Positions 35,877 through 44,434 of a stretch of DNA of 64,000 bases are shown here, in pieces. Location of the stretch: NCBI RefSeq assembly GCF_017948485.1, contig NZ_JAFFSX010000020.1:1-64000 (forward strand), given 5' to 3'. The notes beneath the pieces were generated by a model. The model saw only the letters and a list, made by a program, of their open reading frames with translations, searched no databases and was not told where the DNA came from. The translations under genes and the position numbers were made by a program. Source of the stretch: Streptomyces sp. GESEQ-35. GTDB lineage: Bacteria; Actinomycetota; Actinomycetes; Streptomycetales; Streptomycetaceae. The first letter of the stretch is position 1. Each line of letters begins with the position of its first letter.

Positions 35877-36178
35877 CGCGCACTCCCGTCAGCGTTGTGC
35901 AGGGCCTCGACCGTGACCTCGGCCCCGTCGAGGGAGGCGTACGCGGCCGCGGTCTCCTCGATCTGCGCCAGCTGGTCGGACGCCCCGGTGCACGCGAACC
36001 CGTACTTCTCGCGTACCCGGTCGCTCGCGATCCCGAGCGCCGTCCGGCTCCGTTCCACGAAGTCGCCGAGCTCGTACACGCCACCGGGGGTGAGGTAGTT
36101 CTCGACTACCGTGGAGGGTGAGTAACAACGCTGGGTCGCACCGTCGGGCCAGCGCACACGGAAATACAGCTCGGGCAT
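35873..36178 (-). CDS. MSMEG_0570-family nitrogen starvation response protein
   Basis: This 101-aa protein is typical of the small first gene of Nit1C clusters: PELYFRVRWPDGATQRCYSPS, then VYELGDFVERSRTALGIAS and a single Cys in KYGFACTGA. ATG 36178 is chosen because GGAGGA lies just before it; an in-frame ATG at 36190 overlaps that signal. There is no known biochemical activity. As the promoter-proximal gene it sets the start of the nine-gene operon. Confidence 0.88.
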   Translation of the reverse strand: MPELYFRVRWPDGATQRCYSPSTVVENYLTPGGVYELGDFVERSRTALGIASDRVREKYGFACTGASDQLAQIEETAAAYASLDGAEVTVEALHNADGSAR

Positions 36179-36327
36179 GAAATCCTCCATGCGAGGCGCC
36201 GAGGTATCGGCACCTCGCCGCTGCTTGTGACGACCACTCCAGCCAGCGCGAATTACCCAACGAGGTCATCCGGAATAAAGCGGAGTTACAGAGTCCTCAC
36301 GGTGGGTGCGGAATCGAGTACGCAGAG

Positions 36328-36342
36328 TTGCCTCAGAGGCAA
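36328..36342. promoter_or_regulatory. palindrome and shared-motif copy in the Nit1C/DyP promoter region
   Basis: TTGCCTC-A-GAGGCAA is a perfect 7-1-7 palindrome in the 256-base divergent gap between the Nit1C operon and the DyP gene. With the next bases it contains GCCTCAGAGGCAAAT, which differs at only two positions from the sites at 51508 and 58485. It is a candidate binding site of a regulator acting on both directions. Confidence 0.55.
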
Positions 36343-36434
36343 ATTGGGTACGCCGAATGCCGTGCTGCCACGGATAACGGAACTTGCCTGCTTACCTGGG
36401 AGACATCACGCCCATCGAAGGACAAGGAGTGTCC

Positions 36435-37460
36435 GTGCCCGAGCCGCAACCCGTCCCGCAGGCAGTACTGAGCCCGCTCACCAGCTCCGCCGTCTTTCTG
36501 ATCGTGACGGTCGATCCCGACGGGGAGCAGGTCGTACGGGAATTGCTGACCGACCTCGCCGGTCTGGTGCGGTCCGTCGGTTTCCGGGTCCCGGAAGGTG
36601 CGCTGGCCTGTGTCACCGGCATCGGCTCCGACGCCTGGGACCGGCTGTTCGCCGGTCCGAGGCCGGCCGAGCTGCATCCCTTCCGGGAAGTGGCCGGCGC
36701 CCGGCACACCGCGCCCGCCACCCCGGGGGACCTGCTCTTCCACATCAGGGCCCGGCAGCCGGACCTGTGCTTCGAGCTGGCCACGCAGCTGATGGACCGG
36801 CTGCGCGGCAGCGTCACCGTCCAGGACGAGGTGTCCGGTTTCAAGTACTTCGACGAACGCGATCTCCTCGGCTTCGTCGACGGCACCGAAAACCCCACCG
36901 GACCCGCCGCGAACACCGCCGTCGTGATCGGTGCCGCCGATCCGGAACAGGACCCTGCCTTCATCGGCGGCAGCTACGTCGTCGTGCAGAAGTACCTGCA
37001 CGACCTGCCGGCATGGAACGCCCTGCCGGTCGAGGCACAGGAACGCGCGGTCGGCCGCCGCAAGCTCTCCGACATCGAACTGCCCGACGACCTGAAGCCT
37101 GCCGACTCGCACGTAGCGCTCACCACGATCACCGACCCCGACGGCACCGAACGGCAGATCCTGCGCGACAACATGCCCTTCGGCGCGCCCGGGCGCGGCG
37201 AGTTCGGTACCTACTTCATTGGCTACTCCAGTACCCCGTCGGTCATCGAGCGCATGCTGGAGAACATGTTCATCGGCGATCCGCCGGGCAGCCACGACCG
37301 GCTGCTCGACTTCTCAGCGGCGGTCACCGGCACCCTGTTCCACGTACCCACCGCCGACTTTCTCGACGACCCGCCCGCAGCGCCGGAACCGACGGTCAGT
37401 GCCCAGGCCGCCGACGGATCCCCGGACATCGGCGACCTCAGGAGGAACACCCTCCGATGA
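36435..37460 (+). CDS. DyP-type peroxidase with encapsulin-targeting-like tail
   Basis: This haem peroxidase of the DypB type has 341 aa. With the GTG start at 36435 (AAGGAG at 36424-36429), key residues are Asp149 in GFVDGTENPTG, proximal His226 in DSHVALTT, and distal Arg244 and Asn246 in LRDNMPFG. The C-terminal end DGSPDIGDLRRNTLR resembles the DGSLGIGSLK-type peptide that docks DyP inside encapsulin shells. It is divergent from Nit1C. Its stop overlaps an ATG that begins a seven-codon remnant resembling an encapsulin start. Confidence 0.92.
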   Translation: MPEPQPVPQAVLSPLTSSAVFLIVTVDPDGEQVVRELLTDLAGLVRSVGFRVPEGALACVTGIGSDAWDRLFAGPRPAELHPFREVAGARHTAPATPGDLLFHIRARQPDLCFELATQLMDRLRGSVTVQDEVSGFKYFDERDLLGFVDGTENPTGPAANTAVVIGAADPEQDPAFIGGSYVVVQKYLHDLPAWNALPVEAQERAVGRRKLSDIELPDDLKPADSHVALTTITDPDGTERQILRDNMPFGAPGRGEFGTYFIGYSSTPSVIERMLENMFIGDPPGSHDRLLDFSAAVTGTLFHVPTADFLDDPPAAPEPTVSAQAADGSPDIGDLRRNTLR

Positions 37461-37480
37461 ACAATCTCCAGCACGGGTAG
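37457..37480 (+). pseudogene. probable 5' remnant of an encapsulin gene
   Basis: ATG 37457 overlaps the DyP stop (ATGA) and encodes only MNNLQHG before TAG. Actinobacterial family-1 encapsulins start MNNL-(H/Y)-R and are the usual gene right after dyp. Nothing further resembling the shell protein follows; the next 50 bases run into the 3' end of a leftward dehydrogenase. The short length makes this an inference, supported mainly by position and overlap. Confidence 0.5.
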
Positions 37481-37531
37481 TGCTCGCGGTCTTCGGCGGC
37501 GTACGTCGGGGGTCGTCGCCCGGACCGGAGG

Positions 37532-38533
37532 TCACCACGAGTGAGTCATGGGCGTCTTTTCCTCCCTGACGTAGCCCTTGTCCTTGTCGACCACGTTCCG
37601 CAACGGCCGGCCTTCCTTCCTGCGTCCGAGGTTGTCCAGGAACAGGTCCGCCAGGTCGATGCGCCAGCCGGTGACCTCGCCCGCCGTGTGCGGGGAGACG
37701 ATCACTCCGGGCAGGTCCCACAGGGGTGAGGCTGCGGGCAGTGGTTCCTGGGCGAAGACGTCCAGGGCCGCTCCGGCGAGACGGCCGTCGGCGAGGTGAC
37801 GGGCGAGCGCCTCCTCGTCGACGAGGGCGCCCCGGCCGATGTTGACCAGCCGGGCGCCGGGCTTCATCGCGGCGAGGACGGAGGCGTCGACCATGAGACG
37901 GGTGGCCGGGGTGAGCGGGGCGGCGAGGACGACGTAGTCCGCGTCGGCGAGTGCGGTGCGCAGGCCCGTGCCGCCGCCCGCGTGCACCGTGCCGAAGTCG
38001 GGGTCGTCGACGCGTGCGGTGCGCCCGGCGCCGGTCACACGCATGCCGACGGCGCGCAGCATGCGGGCGATGGCCCGGCCGATCGGACCCGTCCCCCAGA
38101 CCAACGCGGTGCGTCCGCCGATGCGTTCGCTGTCGCGGGGCCGCCACTCGCGGCGCCGCTGGTGTTCCCAGGTGCCGGGGAAGTCCTTGGCGAGGGCGAG
38201 GATCAGGCCGAGGACGTATTCGGCGATGGCCTGGTCGTAGACACCGCGCGAGTTGGTCAGCAGCACGCCGGGGTTGCCGACCAGCGCGGGGAAGAGCTGT
38301 GAGTCCACTCCGGCGGCGGCCACATGGACCCAGCCGGGGGCCAGAGCGGGGTCCTCGGGCCAGGCGGCGGCGACCGCCGGGGTGATGGAGTGCCAGCAGA
38401 ACAGGACGTCCGCGCCGGGCAGCAGGAGCGGCAGTTCCTCCTCGGTGGCGTACACCGTGTCCGCGAGTCGTTCGATGTCCCCGGCGTTCGGCGGCAGGAT
38501 GCCACGGTGCAGGACGACGAGCCGGTCAGCCAC
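37532..38533 (-). CDS. NAD-dependent D-2-hydroxyacid dehydrogenase
   Basis: This 333-aa protein is of the D-isomer-specific 2-hydroxyacid dehydrogenase family. It has the NAD motif VWGTGPIGRAIARML, catalytic Arg region VNIGRGALVDEEAL, Glu in FAQEPLP and His in VSPHTAGEVTGW. GTG 38533 overlaps the aldehyde dehydrogenase stop by eight bases. As the last gene of a four-gene operon it would interconvert a 2-oxo acid and a D-2-hydroxy acid; the substrate is unknown. Confidence 0.9.
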   Translation of the reverse strand: MADRLVVLHRGILPPNAGDIERLADTVYATEEELPLLLPGADVLFCWHSITPAVAAAWPEDPALAPGWVHVAAAGVDSQLFPALVGNPGVLLTNSRGVYDQAIAEYVLGLILALAKDFPGTWEHQRRREWRPRDSERIGGRTALVWGTGPIGRAIARMLRAVGMRVTGAGRTARVDDPDFGTVHAGGGTGLRTALADADYVVLAAPLTPATRLMVDASVLAAMKPGARLVNIGRGALVDEEALARHLADGRLAGAALDVFAQEPLPAASPLWDLPGVIVSPHTAGEVTGWRIDLADLFLDNLGRRKEGRPLRNVVDKDKGYVREEKTPMTHSW

Positions 38534-39989
38534 GGGCGTCCACCACGGGGATGGCGAGGTACTTGTACTCCAGGAACTCGTCGATGCCGACGCGCCCGCC
38601 CTCACGCCCGAGCCCGGACTGCTTGACGCCGCCGAACGGCGCCGCCGGGTTGGAGACCAGCCCGGTGTTGATGCCGACCATGCCGGTCTCCAGCCGCTCC
38701 CCCACCCGCAGCGCCCGATCGAGGTCCTGGGTGAACAGGTAGCCGACCAGGCCCCATTCGGTGTCGTTCGCGGCACGCACGACCTCCTTCTCGTCGTCGA
38801 AGGTGAGGATCGCGGCGACCGGTCCGAAGATCTCGGCCTGCATCAGCTCCGAGTCCGCTCGAACCTCGGTGATCACGGTCGGCGGGTAGAAGTGGCCCGG
38901 TCCGTCCGGGACTTCGCCCCCGGTGATCACCTTAGCGCCGCGCGTCACGGCGTCCTGGACAAGTCCATCGGCCTTGGACCGCCCTGCCGCGTCGATCAGC
39001 GGGCCCACCTGCGAGCCGGGCTGGGTGCCGGGCCCGACGGTGAGCGCCGCCATCCGCTCGGCGAGCCGCGCGGCGAACGCGTCCGCGACCGAGCGGTGGA
39101 CGAAGAACCGGTTGGCGGCCGTGCACGCCTCCCCCATGTTCCGCATCTTCGCGACCATCGCGCCCTCCACCGCCCGGTCCAGGTCGGCGTCCTCGAACAC
39201 GATGAACGGCGCGTTGCCACCCAGCTCCATCGACGTCCGCACTACGGTGTCGGCGCACTGCGCGAGCAGCAGCCGCCCGACCTGGGTGGAGCCGGTGAAG
39301 GACAGCTTGCGCACGCCTCCGCCGCGCAGCAGGGGTTCGACCACTCCGGCGGCGTCCGTGGTGGTCACGACGTTGAGGACGCCGTCCGGGAGTCCGGCCT
39401 CGGTGAGGATGCCGGCGAGGGCGAGGCTGGAGAGCGGGGTCTGCGGGGCGGGTTTGAGGACCATGGTGCAGCCGGCCGCGATCGCGGGGCCGATCTTGCG
39501 GGTGCCCATGGCGAGGGGGAAGTTCCAGGGCGTGATCAGCAGACAGGGGCCGACGGGCTGGCGCATGACCAGGACGCGGTTGGCGCCGTCGGGGGTGCGG
39601 GTGAGCCCGCCGTCGATGCGTACGGCCTCCTCGGAGAACCAGCGGAAGAACTCGGCCGCATAGCCGACCTCGCCGCGCGCCTCCGCGAGCGGCTTGCCCA
39701 TCTCCAGCGTCATCAGCAGAGCGAGATCCTCACGCCGGTCGAGAATGATCTCGTAGGCGCGGCGCAGGATTTCACTTCGTGCGCGCGGGGCGGTCGCCGC
39801 CCAGGCGTCCTGTGCCGCCACGGCCGCGTCGAGGGCGCGTTGCCCGTCGGCGGGCGAGGCGTCGGCGACCTCGCACAGCCGTTGCCCGGTCGCGGGGTCG
39901 TCCACGGGGAAGCGGGCGCCCTCGGCGGCGTCCTGCCAACTCCCGTCTATGAACAGCTGCTTGGGGACGGTGTCGATGACCTTGGTCAT
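38526..39989 (-). CDS. gabD: succinate-semialdehyde dehydrogenase-like aldehyde dehydrogenase
   Basis: This 487-aa NAD(P) aldehyde dehydrogenase has the Asn of ITPWNFPLAM, the Glu of SMELGGNAPF and the catalytic Cys of GEACTAANRFF. It is closest in motif to succinate/glutarate-semialdehyde dehydrogenases. It follows an omega-aminotransferase in the same operon, which would deliver the semialdehyde. The start is ATG 39989, overlapping the stop of the Fe-S flavoprotein gene by four bases. Confidence 0.88.
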   Translation of the reverse strand: MTKVIDTVPKQLFIDGSWQDAAEGARFPVDDPATGQRLCEVADASPADGQRALDAAVAAQDAWAATAPRARSEILRRAYEIILDRREDLALLMTLEMGKPLAEARGEVGYAAEFFRWFSEEAVRIDGGLTRTPDGANRVLVMRQPVGPCLLITPWNFPLAMGTRKIGPAIAAGCTMVLKPAPQTPLSSLALAGILTEAGLPDGVLNVVTTTDAAGVVEPLLRGGGVRKLSFTGSTQVGRLLLAQCADTVVRTSMELGGNAPFIVFEDADLDRAVEGAMVAKMRNMGEACTAANRFFVHRSVADAFAARLAERMAALTVGPGTQPGSQVGPLIDAAGRSKADGLVQDAVTRGAKVITGGEVPDGPGHFYPPTVITEVRADSELMQAEIFGPVAAILTFDDEKEVVRAANDTEWGLVGYLFTQDLDRALRVGERLETGMVGINTGLVSNPAAPFGGVKQSGLGREGGRVGIDEFLEYKYLAIPVVDARG

Positions 39990-42877
39990 GAGGGGGTGCC
40001 TCCGGGCGGGTTCGGGTCGAGCAGTTGGGCCAGGTGCCGGGCCTGCGGTCCTTCGGGGCCGGTGAGGTGGGCCGCCTGGGTGCGGCAGCTGAAGCCGTCG
40101 GCGAGGACGGTGTCGGTCGCTTCGAGGGCGGCGAGTTTCGGAGCCAGGGAGAGACCGGCGACGGTCATCGAGGTGGCGTAGTGCTCGGCCTCGAAGCCGA
40201 AGTTGCCGGCGAGTCCGCAGCAGCCGCCCGCCTCGTCGACGTCCTGGACTCCGAGCCGACGCAACAGCGCGGACTGGGTGGTCTCGCCGAAGACGGCGTA
40301 CTCGTGGCAGTGAGTCTGGAGAGTGACGCGTTCGGGTACGACAGCCGGTTTCCAGTCGGCGTCGGCGAGTTCGGCCAGGGCGGAGGCGAAGCTACGGACG
40401 CGGGCGGCGACGCGGCGCGCGGCCTCCGTGCCCAGGAGGGCGGGTGCGTCATGGCGTAGAGCGGCGGCGCAGCTCGGCTCGGGGACGACGATCGGCAACT
40501 CGCCCTCGCCGTCGAGATGTTCGACAGTACGGGTCAACGTGCGCCGCGCGATGTCGAGTTGGCCCGTCGTCAGCCAGGTGAGCCCGCAGCACAGTCCGCT
40601 GCGCACAGTCGCCGGGACCCCGGCGTCGGCGAGGACCCGAGCCGCCGCTCCGGCGACCTCCGGCCGGAAGGCGCGGGTGAAGGAGTCGACGAGCAGGACT
40701 GCGGCGGGTTCTTCGGGCTGCGGGGGCAGGTGTCGGCGCAGGGCTCGGCGCGGGGCGAAGTCCGGGATGGTGCGCTCGGCGGTGACTCCGCCGAGCCGCG
40801 CGACGAGCCGGCCCAGAGGTCCGCCGAGCACGGCGTTGACGGGCCCGGCAATCCAGCGGGCGAGCGCCGACCACCAGGGCAGCCAGCCCAGGCTGTAGTG
40901 GCTGCGGGGGCGCAGCCGGTGCCGGTAATGCCGGTGCAGGAACTCCGACTTGTACGTCGCCATGTCGACGCCGACCGGGCAGTCGGCGGCGCAGGCCTTG
41001 CAGGACAGGCACAGGTCGAGGGCATCGCGCACATCGGTGGAACGGCTGCCGTCGGCGATCACGGTGTCCGGGCCGTCGCGCAGCATCTCCTGGAGCAGCC
41101 GGGCCCGGCCCCGCGTGGAGTCGCGTTCGTCGTGGGTCGCGCGGTAGCTGGGGCACATGGATCCGCCGACGTCACTGCGGCACCGGCCGACACCGATGCA
41201 CCGGCCGGCCGCCTCGGCGAGGCCGCCGGGGTCCTCCGGGAAGGTGAAACCCGTCGAGGCCGCCCGCGAGGTGATCGGATACAGCGCCAGGTCGGCGTCG
41301 ACGGCCGCCGGATCGACGATCACACCCGGGTTGAGGAGGCCCTCGGGGTCGTACAGCCGCTTGTAGGCGGCGAACGCGGCGCGCATCCGAGGGCTGTACA
41401 TGGTGGCGAGGAGTGCGCTGCGGGCGCGTCCGTCACCATGTTCGCCGGACAGGGTTCCACCGTGGGCGACGACCAGGGCGGCGGCCTCCTCCAGGAAGGC
41501 CCGCATGGCCGCGGCGCCCTCCGCGGTGGCGGGGTCGAAGTCGATACGGACGTGGACGCAGCCCGCCCCGAAGTGCCCGTACAGCACGCCGGTGAAGTCG
41601 TGCTCGGCGAGCAGAGCACGGAAGTCGCCCAGATAGTCGGCGAGTTGGTGAGGGTCGACGGCAGCGTCCTCCCAACCCGGCCAGGAGGTACCACCGTCCA
41701 CGAGACGCGCGGCGAGCCCGGCACCGTCCTCACGCACCCGCCACAGGGAACGCCGCTCGGCCGGGTCTGCTACGACCCTGCCCGCCACCATCCGCTCCCC
41801 CGCGCGGAGTTGACCGAGCAGCTCGGTCGCTCGCCGGTCGGCGTCAGCCTGGTCGGCGCCGTCGAGTTCGACGTACAGCCAGGCGGCACCTTCAGGAAGA
41901 CCGGTGACGGCTTCCGAACCGCGCCGATGGCGCAGGGTCGCGACGATGGCCTCGTCCATGCCCTCGACGGCGGTGGGCCGGTGGAGCAGGATCGCGGGGA
42001 CGTCCCGGGCGGCGTCCACCACGTCCCGGTAGCCGAGCGCGAGCAGGGTCGTGGCCTGGGGCACCGGGTGCAGCCGCACGGTGGCGCGGGTGACGACCGC
42101 GCAGGTGCCCTCGGTGCCGACCAGGGCTCGGGCGGCATGACGGCCGTGCTCGGGCAGCAGGTGATGGAGCTGGTAGCCGGAGACCTGGCGGGGGATGCGA
42201 CCGAGTTCGGTGCGCAGGGCGGCGAGGTTGTCGTCGACGAGTCGGGTGAGCGCGGTGTCGAGTGCGGCGATCTCCGAGGCTTCCCCGGACCGGCCCCCGG
42301 ACCCGGCCACCGCCCGGACATCCATGGAAAGGCCCCCTGCCCCGGCCACCACCCGAACTCCGCCGGCCGTGACGATCTCCAACTCCTCGACGTGCTCGAC
42401 CGTACGGCCGTATCGCACCGAGTGGTTCCCGCAGGCGTCGTTGCCGATCATCCCGCCGAGGGTGCAGCGGCTGTGCGAGGAGGGATCGGGGCCGAAGAAC
42501 AGGCCGTGCGGCGCCGCCGCGCGCTGGAGGTCGTCGAGGACGACGCCGGGTTCGACGACGGCCATCCGGGTTGCGGGGTCGATCGAGATCACCCGGTTGA
42601 GGTGACGGGAGAAGTCGAGGACCAGGCCGGGTCCGACGGCGTTGCCGGCCATGCTGGTGCCGGCCCCGCGCGCGGTGAGCGGGATGCGCAGTTCGCGGCA
42701 GGCTCGGACCACCGCGACCACGTCCTCGGCGGAGCGCGGGAAGGCGACGGCGAGCGGCGGCACCCGGTAGTTGGAGGCGTCGTACGCGTACTGGGCGCGC
42801 CGCCCGTCACCGGTGTCGACCGTGAGCCCCGGCGCCGTACGCGCCAGCAGGTCGACCAGGAAGCGAGCGTCACTCAT
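39986..42877 (-). CDS. FAD-linked oxidase / Fe-S D-2-hydroxyacid dehydrogenase
   Basis: This 963-aa fused enzyme has an N-terminal FAD-binding-4 domain (TARGAGTSMAGNAVG; GGMIGNDACGNHSV), an FAD-linked oxidase C domain (LYGHFGAGCVHVRID; GEHGDGRARS), a 4Fe-4S ferredoxin-like motif (CLSCKACAADCPVG) and two CCG motifs (SGLCCGLTW; GGCCGLAGNFG). This is the GlcD+GlcF or YdiJ layout that oxidises D-lactate or D-2-hydroxyglutarate-like acids and passes electrons to the respiratory chain. ATG 42877 overlaps the aminotransferase stop. Confidence 0.92.
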   Translation of the reverse strand: MSDARFLVDLLARTAPGLTVDTGDGRRAQYAYDASNYRVPPLAVAFPRSAEDVVAVVRACRELRIPLTARGAGTSMAGNAVGPGLVLDFSRHLNRVISIDPATRMAVVEPGVVLDDLQRAAAPHGLFFGPDPSSHSRCTLGGMIGNDACGNHSVRYGRTVEHVEELEIVTAGGVRVVAGAGGLSMDVRAVAGSGGRSGEASEIAALDTALTRLVDDNLAALRTELGRIPRQVSGYQLHHLLPEHGRHAARALVGTEGTCAVVTRATVRLHPVPQATTLLALGYRDVVDAARDVPAILLHRPTAVEGMDEAIVATLRHRRGSEAVTGLPEGAAWLYVELDGADQADADRRATELLGQLRAGERMVAGRVVADPAERRSLWRVREDGAGLAARLVDGGTSWPGWEDAAVDPHQLADYLGDFRALLAEHDFTGVLYGHFGAGCVHVRIDFDPATAEGAAAMRAFLEEAAALVVAHGGTLSGEHGDGRARSALLATMYSPRMRAAFAAYKRLYDPEGLLNPGVIVDPAAVDADLALYPITSRAASTGFTFPEDPGGLAEAAGRCIGVGRCRSDVGGSMCPSYRATHDERDSTRGRARLLQEMLRDGPDTVIADGSRSTDVRDALDLCLSCKACAADCPVGVDMATYKSEFLHRHYRHRLRPRSHYSLGWLPWWSALARWIAGPVNAVLGGPLGRLVARLGGVTAERTIPDFAPRRALRRHLPPQPEEPAAVLLVDSFTRAFRPEVAGAAARVLADAGVPATVRSGLCCGLTWLTTGQLDIARRTLTRTVEHLDGEGELPIVVPEPSCAAALRHDAPALLGTEAARRVAARVRSFASALAELADADWKPAVVPERVTLQTHCHEYAVFGETTQSALLRRLGVQDVDEAGGCCGLAGNFGFEAEHYATSMTVAGLSLAPKLAALEATDTVLADGFSCRTQAAHLTGPEGPQARHLAQLLDPNPPGGTPS

Positions 42878-44130
42878 CCGGCTGTGCCCACCGCGACCGC
42901 CGCCGACCAGGCACGCAGCCCCTCGTCGATCCCGGCCTCGTCGACGATCAGCGGCGGGATCATGCGGACGACGTTCCCCCACGGGCCGCAAGGCAGCAGG
43001 AGCAGCCCCTCCTCCACGGCGGCCCGCAGCACCCGGGACGCCGCCCCGGGGTCGGGCTCGCCGCTCTCCGTCACGAACTCGCTCGCCAGCATCAGCCCCA
43101 GACCCCGCACATCACCGATTGCGGGATTCTTCGCGGCGACCTCGTCGAGTCCGGCACGCAACCGGGCCCCCATGGCGGCCGCGTTGGCGACCAGTCCCTC
43201 CTCCTCGACGACGTCGAGGGTGGCGATGGCCGCAGCGCAGGCGACGGCGTTGCCGCCGTAGGTGCCGCCCTGCGAACCGGGCCGGGCCTTGCGCATCAGC
43301 TCGGTGGACGCGGCGATCCCGGACAGGGGGAAGCCGCTGGCCAGGCCCTTGGCGGTGATCAGGATGTCGGGGGTGACGCCGAAGTGCTCGTGGCCCCAGA
43401 AGCGGCCGGTGCGGCCGACGCCGGTCTGGATCTCGTCGAGGATCAGCAGGATGCCGTGCCGGTCGGCACGCTCCCGCAACCCCTTCAGGAAGGCGGAGTC
43501 GGCAGGCACATAGCCGCCCTCGCCGAGCACCGGCTCGACGATGATCGCCGCGGTGTCGTCGGGGTCGGACACGGTCTGGAGCAGCTGGTCGAACTCGCGC
43601 AGCGCGAACCGGGTCGCCGTCTCCTGGTCCCAGCCGTAGTGGAAGGCGTGCGGGAAGGGCGTGATGACGACGCCACCCATCAGCGGGGCGAACCCGGTGC
43701 GCATCTTGGTACCGGAGGTGGTCATCGAGGCGGCGGCGACCGTACGGCCGTGGAAACCGCCATGGCACACGACGATGTTGGGCCGCCCGGTGGCCTGGCG
43801 GGCGAGCCGCAGCGCGGCCTCGACCGCCTCGCTGCCGGAGTTCGCGAAGAACAGGCTGTCGAGCCCCTCCGGCAGGACCGTACCGAGCCGCTCGACCAGG
43901 CGTTGCAGCGGCCGGTGCATGATCGTCGTGTACTGACCGTGGATCAGCGTGGCGACCTGCTCCTGCGCCGCGGCGACCACTTTGGGGTGGCAGTGGCCGG
44001 TGCTGGTGACGCCGATGCCCGCGGTGAAGTCCAGGTAGCGGCGGCCGTCCGCGCCGTAGAGGTGGACGCCCTCTCCGCGTTCGGCGACGACGGGTGTGGC
44101 CTGGCGCAGATGCTCGGACAGTTGGCTCAT
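42874..44130 (-). CDS. gabT: 4-aminobutyrate/omega-amino-acid aminotransferase
   Basis: This class III PLP aminotransferase of 418 aa has FFANSGSEAVEAALRLAR, HGGFHGRTVAA, Asp of LILDEIQTGVGRTG and the PLP Lys in LITAKGLASGFPLSG. It removes the amino group of GABA or a related omega-amino acid to a 2-oxo acid, giving a semialdehyde for the downstream dehydrogenase. ATG 44130 follows GGGAGAG. It is the first gene of the leftward operon and divergent from the permease. Confidence 0.9.
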   Translation of the reverse strand: MSQLSEHLRQATPVVAERGEGVHLYGADGRRYLDFTAGIGVTSTGHCHPKVVAAAQEQVATLIHGQYTTIMHRPLQRLVERLGTVLPEGLDSLFFANSGSEAVEAALRLARQATGRPNIVVCHGGFHGRTVAAASMTTSGTKMRTGFAPLMGGVVITPFPHAFHYGWDQETATRFALREFDQLLQTVSDPDDTAAIIVEPVLGEGGYVPADSAFLKGLRERADRHGILLILDEIQTGVGRTGRFWGHEHFGVTPDILITAKGLASGFPLSGIAASTELMRKARPGSQGGTYGGNAVACAAAIATLDVVEEEGLVANAAAMGARLRAGLDEVAAKNPAIGDVRGLGLMLASEFVTESGEPDPGAASRVLRAAVEEGLLLLPCGPWGNVVRMIPPLIVDEAGIDEGLRAWSAAVAVGTAG

Positions 44131-44434
44131 ACGGCAGCTCTCCCACGGAGTGAGAAGGGTGCGGGGGACACTTATCACCCTGCGGGCAGTGCGGCCGGGG
44201 CGTCAACGAACAGACTGTCCACTCGGCGTTCTCCGGCGGAACACGGTGTTCATTGACGGTGGCCGTCCGCTGAACCAGGGTGATGTGCAACCCCGGACCG
44301 CCCTCACCAGACCCCCTGTGAGCTGTCGGTCTCTCCGGCGTACAGCGGCGTACGCACTCCCTTGCTGCACACACGCCTTCCAATGCTTGACGCACGACCT
44401 CCTCCGCCCTGCGTCCCCCCCAGGAGCCTCAAGC
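44131..44434. promoter_or_regulatory. divergent promoter region with GAACAC/GTGTTC palindrome
   Basis: The 304-base gap between gabT and the permease contains no gene. GAACAC-G-GTGTTC at 44239-44251 is a perfect 6-1-6 dyad near its centre, and GGCGTAC is directly repeated around 44338-44353. The PucR regulator encoded downstream on the right is the likely binder, but this is only positional. Confidence 0.45.

Noticed and set aside
36230..36330. GlnR box for the Nit1C operon
   Set aside because: A GTAAC-like half-site is visible on the minus strand near 36293, but the second half at the required spacing does not match, so GlnR control is not supported by sequence.
37457..37531. Longer encapsulin pseudogene past the DyP stop
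   Set aside because: All three frames after MNNLQHG were inspected and none shows shell-protein sequence, so only the seven codons are claimed.
44239..44251. GAACAC/GTGTTC dyad as a proven PucR operator
   Set aside because: Listed only as part of a regulatory region; a 6-base dyad alone can occur by chance and no second copy supports it.
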